From Clostridiaceae bacterium (GTDB lineage: Bacteria; Bacillota; Clostridia; Lachnospirales; Lachnospiraceae), in contig JAGZXV010000158.1 of assembly GCA_018378255.1 (NCBI GenBank), positions 1 through 13,884 of the forward strand: 13,884 nucleotides of DNA. Reading direction: 5' to 3'. The notes under the pieces were generated by a model that was not told the origin of the DNA, made no database searches, and saw nothing but the letters and a program-made list of their open reading frames with translations. The translations under genes and the position numbers were made by a program. Numbering within the stretch: the stretch's first letter is position 1; every line of letters begins with the position of its first letter. Shown here in pieces: positions 5,700 through 11,600 of the stretch.

Positions 5700-8600
5700 G
5701 CAGAAGAAGTACAGACGGAAATGTCTCATAATTATGCTGAGGCAGTTTTTCAGTTGGATACGGAGGATATAAAGGAGGCAGCACAGTCAGCAGTTAATGA
5801 CGGGATAAAGCTGGATCAGGATACGATCTCGTTTTCAGATTTGGACGGGGCAAATGCTGCTGCAAAATATGACAGGATTTTTAAGGCAGGCAAAGACGTC
5901 TATGAATTTTTTCCATCGATAGGCGGCGAAATACCGGACGGGGCTGAACTGCGGACATTTATCAGGACAAACGGCAGCGGAGAACTGAACGGTGAGGAAG
6001 AGGTATTATTCCTGTTTATTAATGCTTCATCTGATATGGATTTCATTTTCAGTGTCAGCATTAATGGGGTTCAGACTTCCGGGTTAAAAGTTGCTGCTCA
6101 TTCTGCCAAACTGGAAGAAAAAGCTGAGAAACCATCTGCCGGCCAAGGTGCGGGCGGCGGTTCGGGCAGTTCACCTTCAGGAAATACAGCGCCTGAGGAT
6201 ACAACTGTTTCTCCGGATAATACGGAAGCAGCAGAGGAAGAAAGCAGCGCGGAAGACACTTCCGGTAATTTGGAAACACCTGATGCCGGAGACGAAGAAG
6301 GCGGCGATATCGCGTCTGATGAAACCGACGAAGTAAAGGTTCCTGACGGGGATGATGGGAATTTGTCTGATGAGGCCGGCGATACTGGTAATTCCGATGA
6401 AAATGATAGTGTGAATGCACCGGATGAAAATGGAAATGCTGACGTTTCAGATGGAGATCATGATGCGGAAGGTACGGATGAAGGCGGCAATGCGGATACA
6501 TCCGATGAAGGAAGCAACTCAGGCAGTGCAAATGAAGGCAGCGATGCCGGTACAGCTGATGAGGGGAACAGCGGTGATATATCTGATGAAGGCGGTAGTT
6601 CAGATTCATCAGGCCAGGAAGACAGTGCAGACACATCCGATGAAGGCAGCGATGGAGAAGTTTCTGACGAAGGCGGCAGTGCGGATACTTCCGGCGAAGA
6701 AAAGGAAGACAGCGCTCCCGGTGAAGCGACAGCCCGGATTTCAAGACATGAAGTTCCTGTGTTAACTGCAGCGAACGATATGCAGGATGGGGAACTGATT
6801 AATGATTTAGAAGGCCAGGACAGCGATGCCCGGGAAACCGAAGATTCAGAAGATACATACGTGGAAGAAGATATTGATGATACGGTAATTGAAGTGATGG
6901 GAAGCCTGAAAGGAGAAGCGCTGGACAGCGTTATTCTGGATGACAGCTATACTGCAAGACTTTACATTACTACGATTGGAGAACTGCCTGTTGAGGTGGA
7001 GACAATATCAACTCCTTCCAATGCAAAAAATAAAGCGGAACTGGTAATACACTATGTGACGCCATCGGAAGAGACTGGGGAAGACATTTCGATCAAAGAG
7101 GATAAGGTTGTTTCTAAATATACGGTGGGCGACAGCGTTGACCTCGACCAGTATATTGCGGCTGTCGACGGATACTTGTTCAGCGAATTTGATACAACTG
7201 CGGAACTGTCCTCTTCATCCATACTGCTGGATGAATATAATGAGGTTACGATCCGTTATGAGAGCGAACAGATGATGCCGATGACCATGGCTATGGTTTG
7301 GCGTCTTGGCGCGGATACAGTGGATGTGGTTTATAATTTTGAAGGCATTGAAGGCGGCGTGGAACCGGAAGCGCCGGATACCATCGAAGTAGGCCGTATT
7401 TCGGACAACGCTCCGGCAATTGAGGGATTTACCTTTGTCAATGCGACGGTAGAGGGAACTCCGATTGTTTTTATCGGTAAATACAATGACATTATTTATT
7501 ACAGTGTGGATGGTGATTCCGCTATTGAGCTGGATCATGATGAGATCGTACTGAATTACAAGAAACTGGCCCAGAATTATAAAGTTACGTTCGCTTACGA
7601 TACTTCAAAAGGTTATGTGGAAGGGGAAAAGACCGTTGAAGGCGAAATTGGGGAGACCTTAAATTACCGGTTTACAGTTACCCCAAATAAGGACTGTGAA
7701 GTAAAGGCGATAATGGTGAATGGGAACTCTTATTCGGCGGATTCTGACGGCATTTGTACAGTGGATCATGTGAGTGAGGATTTGTCTGTTGAAGTGGAGT
7801 TTGCTGAACGCAGGTCATTTGCTGTGGAAAAATCTATGAAAACCAGCAATGGATCAGATGTGGTTTCTTTTACAGGTAACGATTCAGTAAGTTATGATGG
7901 TACTTGGACAGGGCAGATTGAAATTTCATCATATTCACAATATAGTTTAAACTATTTATTGATAAATGGAGTTTATATAACGATTCCTTCTTCATATGAT
8001 AGGGCGACAGCAAGCATTGACGGTATGCAGGTGACATTGAAAAATAATAATTTCGGATCCTATGAGGTAACTGTAAGCAATGTGAAGCAGAATTTAAAAT
8101 TAGAAGGTTATGTCAAATATAATAGGACTTACGAAATAGCGCTTGTTCAGAATGAAGGCGTAGAAGTTTATTATTGGAATGGTTCCCGCCTTGTTGAGAA
8201 AACTGCAGGAGATGTTGTCCCATTCAGCTATTCGTCAAATGGCAATAGAGTGGCAGTATTTTATGCGAAAACACTGCCGGGATATGAAGCGGGATTTTCC
8301 TCCAGCGGCTCGGGATTTAAGATAATTGATCCGATCAACAAGAATAATTATGCCGGGAAACAGGCTGCGATCGCTCTTGGATGTACACAGGAGTTTCATT
8401 ATACGAACAGCAGTGATCAGAAAAACAGAACTGTTTATTTAAAAGCAACACCTATCACATACTCTGTTTCTTACAATTTAAACGGTGGAAGCGGATATAT
8501 CAGCGATAACCAAAAGTATACAATTCTTGAAGACGACAACGTTGTAGCTGTGACAGACAAAGAGCCCACAAGGAAAAATTACGTTTTTGCAGGCTGGGAA

Positions 8601-11600
8601 CTTCAAAACTCCGGTAACGGCCTGATCTACAGCGCCAATGACAGGTTTGGAATCAATGAAGAGACCATTTCCTATGCATCGGACAACACATTTACCTTTA
8701 AGGCTAAATGGCTGTCGGCAGAGACCAATCTTGCCCGCTATACCGTTCGGCATTATAAAGAGCAGGTTAACGGCAGTTACGTTGAAGAAACCAGTTCCAC
8801 AAAGCGGCTGACCGGGATCATTAATAAAACTGCATTTGCAATTCCTCAGGATTTTGAAGGGTATGTTTTGAATGAAGACCATAAGGATGCGAAACCAAAT
8901 GGAGTGATCACTAAAGATAATAATCTTGAACTCAGATTGTATTATGACCTGAGTGATTATACCGTTAAGTACGTGGCATTAGAGCATGGGTCCATCCAGG
9001 GCGAAACCTCACAGAACTTAAAATACGGGCAGACCACATCCTCAGTAACGGCAGTGCCCGAAGACGGATATAAGTTCCTGAGATGGAACGATTACAGGAG
9101 CAGTGCATCCCGTACCGACGTGGTGACAGGTAATAAAATCTACACGGCCTCCTTTGGTAAAGATGAAACCAAGTGGAACAGCATCAAATATGTGTCAGAC
9201 GGCAACCCGTCCAACATGCCGGCAGACCAGTCGGATGTGAAGGCCGGCAGCAGCCAGAAGGTATCTTCCTCCAGACCTGTGCGGGAAGGGTTCCGTTTCG
9301 AAGGATGGGAAACTGATGATACCACCGTGGATGCGGATCAGAACTTTATCATGCCGGCTAATGATGTTACATTCACAGCCAAATGGTCGGAGCTGAAATA
9401 CCGTGTATCCTATTATGAAAACAGGGGCGATAAGGAATTCGACCAGGATGTCATCTATGATGAAAAACGCTATGCCGCAGGAGATACGACAGCAGCATTG
9501 GGCGCTTACAGCGTCCATGATGGCAGCGGAAAGCACATTCTGGTGGGCTGGTCCACAGATGTCAAATGGCCCAACTCAGGTATTGTTAATAAATATGAGG
9601 ATTATCAAAAATATTTGAAGGATTCCCGCTTTGTCGCATTTGATGAAATACTCACATTTGGAAACAGCGATATTAAGCTCTATGCAATTTGGGCATCAGA
9701 AAAAGTGATTGAGAATACCAAATATTCGGTAACATTTACACATGGCAGCAACGGTTCATTTAACGAAGGGGCCGAAACCGTATTTAACGAAATCCCTCAT
9801 GGCACAACATGGACGGAATCCGGTGTGAAAGAGCCTGTGCCGGTACCTGACCGCGGTTATCAGTTTGATGGCTGGTATGATGCGGATGGCGGAAAAATTA
9901 CATCATTCCCGGATGAAATAATACAAGACCTGACCTTTGAAGCGAGATTTACTGAAGCCGCTCAGGTTACCATTACCTATAATGCAGAAGAGGGTGGAAC
10001 CGTTACTGTTCCCTTAGAAACAGTTGCTCCGGTCAGCGGAACTGTACAGGGATCTACCGCACAGCCTGATAAAGATTACTATTTTACAGGCTGGTACAGC
10101 AAAAATGACGGACGGATCGTATCCTCAGACCTTCATTATACGCCAGGTAAAGTGAATGGAGTTTATGAGGAAAATACCTACACCGCTCATTTTGCTAAAA
10201 AGACTGCTGTGACCATAACCGCAGCTTCGGATTCTAAAACCTACGACGGAACCCCTCTTACGAAACATGAGTGGGCCGTATCAGGGACGGCAGATAAGCT
10301 GAATATTTCCGGTTTGACCGCAGAAGGTACAATTACCGATTATGTGCCGGGCGGCGTTGAAAATAAGCTGGTTGAAAAAGACGGCGAAAAGATCACCATT
10401 ACGGATGAAAACGGCGCAGATGTTACGGATAGATACAGCGTTACATTGGTGAGCGGAAGGCTGACTATTATCAGGAAATCAGTTGCAATCAATATTGCAG
10501 ATGCTGAAAAAGTATTTGGAACAGAGGATCCCGTATTTGAGGGTACGATCAGCGGCCTTGTAAAGGATGGCGATTTAGGAACCGTTAAGTATGTGAGAGC
10601 AGAAGAGGATAAGAACAAAAATAATGTAGGAGATCAAATCTCCATCGTTGCTGAGTTTAATGCGAATCCAAACTACAAAGTAACAGCGAACTCGGGAACC
10701 CTTACGATTATTCCGGCCGGAAGCAATTCCGTTAACGCGGCAGGAGGGACTTATGATTATGACGGACAGGGGCATGGATTGTCAAAAGCCTCTGCATCTG
10801 TGTCAGATTCCGTTCTCTGGTATAAATCAGAAAATAGAGAGTGGTCTGTCGAAGCACCGTCATTTACGGAAGCAGGAAGCTATGATGTATGGGTGATGGC
10901 AAAGCATGCCAATTATGAAGATACGGATCCTGTTAAGGCAGTTGTCACCATCCTTCCAAGAGAGATTACGTTAAGCGTAAACAGTCTCAGCAAGCAATAT
11001 GGGCAGCAAGATCCGGCATTTACAGTGACCCGTACCGGAGATCTTGTGAATGATAAGGATCTGGGAACGATTTCTTATAAAAGGGCGATCGGTTTTGAAA
11101 AAGTTGAATTGGCAGGAACCGTGATTCCTATGTACCCGACCTTTGCTCCGAATGCCAATTATAAGGTAACTGTCCGGCCGGGAACGCTTACAATTGAAAA
11201 AGCCGGAGGCAACCGGATCAATGCATCTGATCTGGAAGTTTACTATGATGGAGAGAAGCATTCCATCACAGCTTCAGCAGAAATTGACGGATCCACTGTC
11301 TATTACCGGGATTCGGCAGGAAATTGGAGCACCGAACTGCCTGAGTATACGAATGCGGGAACTTATTCAATTACCGCTTATGCAGAGAATCCAAACTATG
11401 AAGCAACGGAAGAGATAACCGTAACCCTGACCATTAAAAAGATTCCGTTGACAATTACGGCAGAAAATAAGGGCAAGACTTATGGCGAAGTTGATCCGGA
11501 ACTGACCGCATTAGTGGAAGGGATTGTTCTGGACGGAGAAATCACATCATCCGTTGTAGAAGGTGAAACGCTGAACTATGATTTGAGCCGCCAAAGCGGT

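Noticed and set aside
6061..6744. 227-codon minus-strand frame rich in His, Leu, Arg and Pro
   Set aside because: It is the mirror of the Asp/Glu/Ser-rich repetitive codons of the adhesin linker. The biased composition is explained by the sense strand.
6415..6765. Plus-strand frame with repeated Met, Lys and Ala words
   Set aside because: It is a frame-shifted reading of the same acidic linker repeats, with no start signals of its own.
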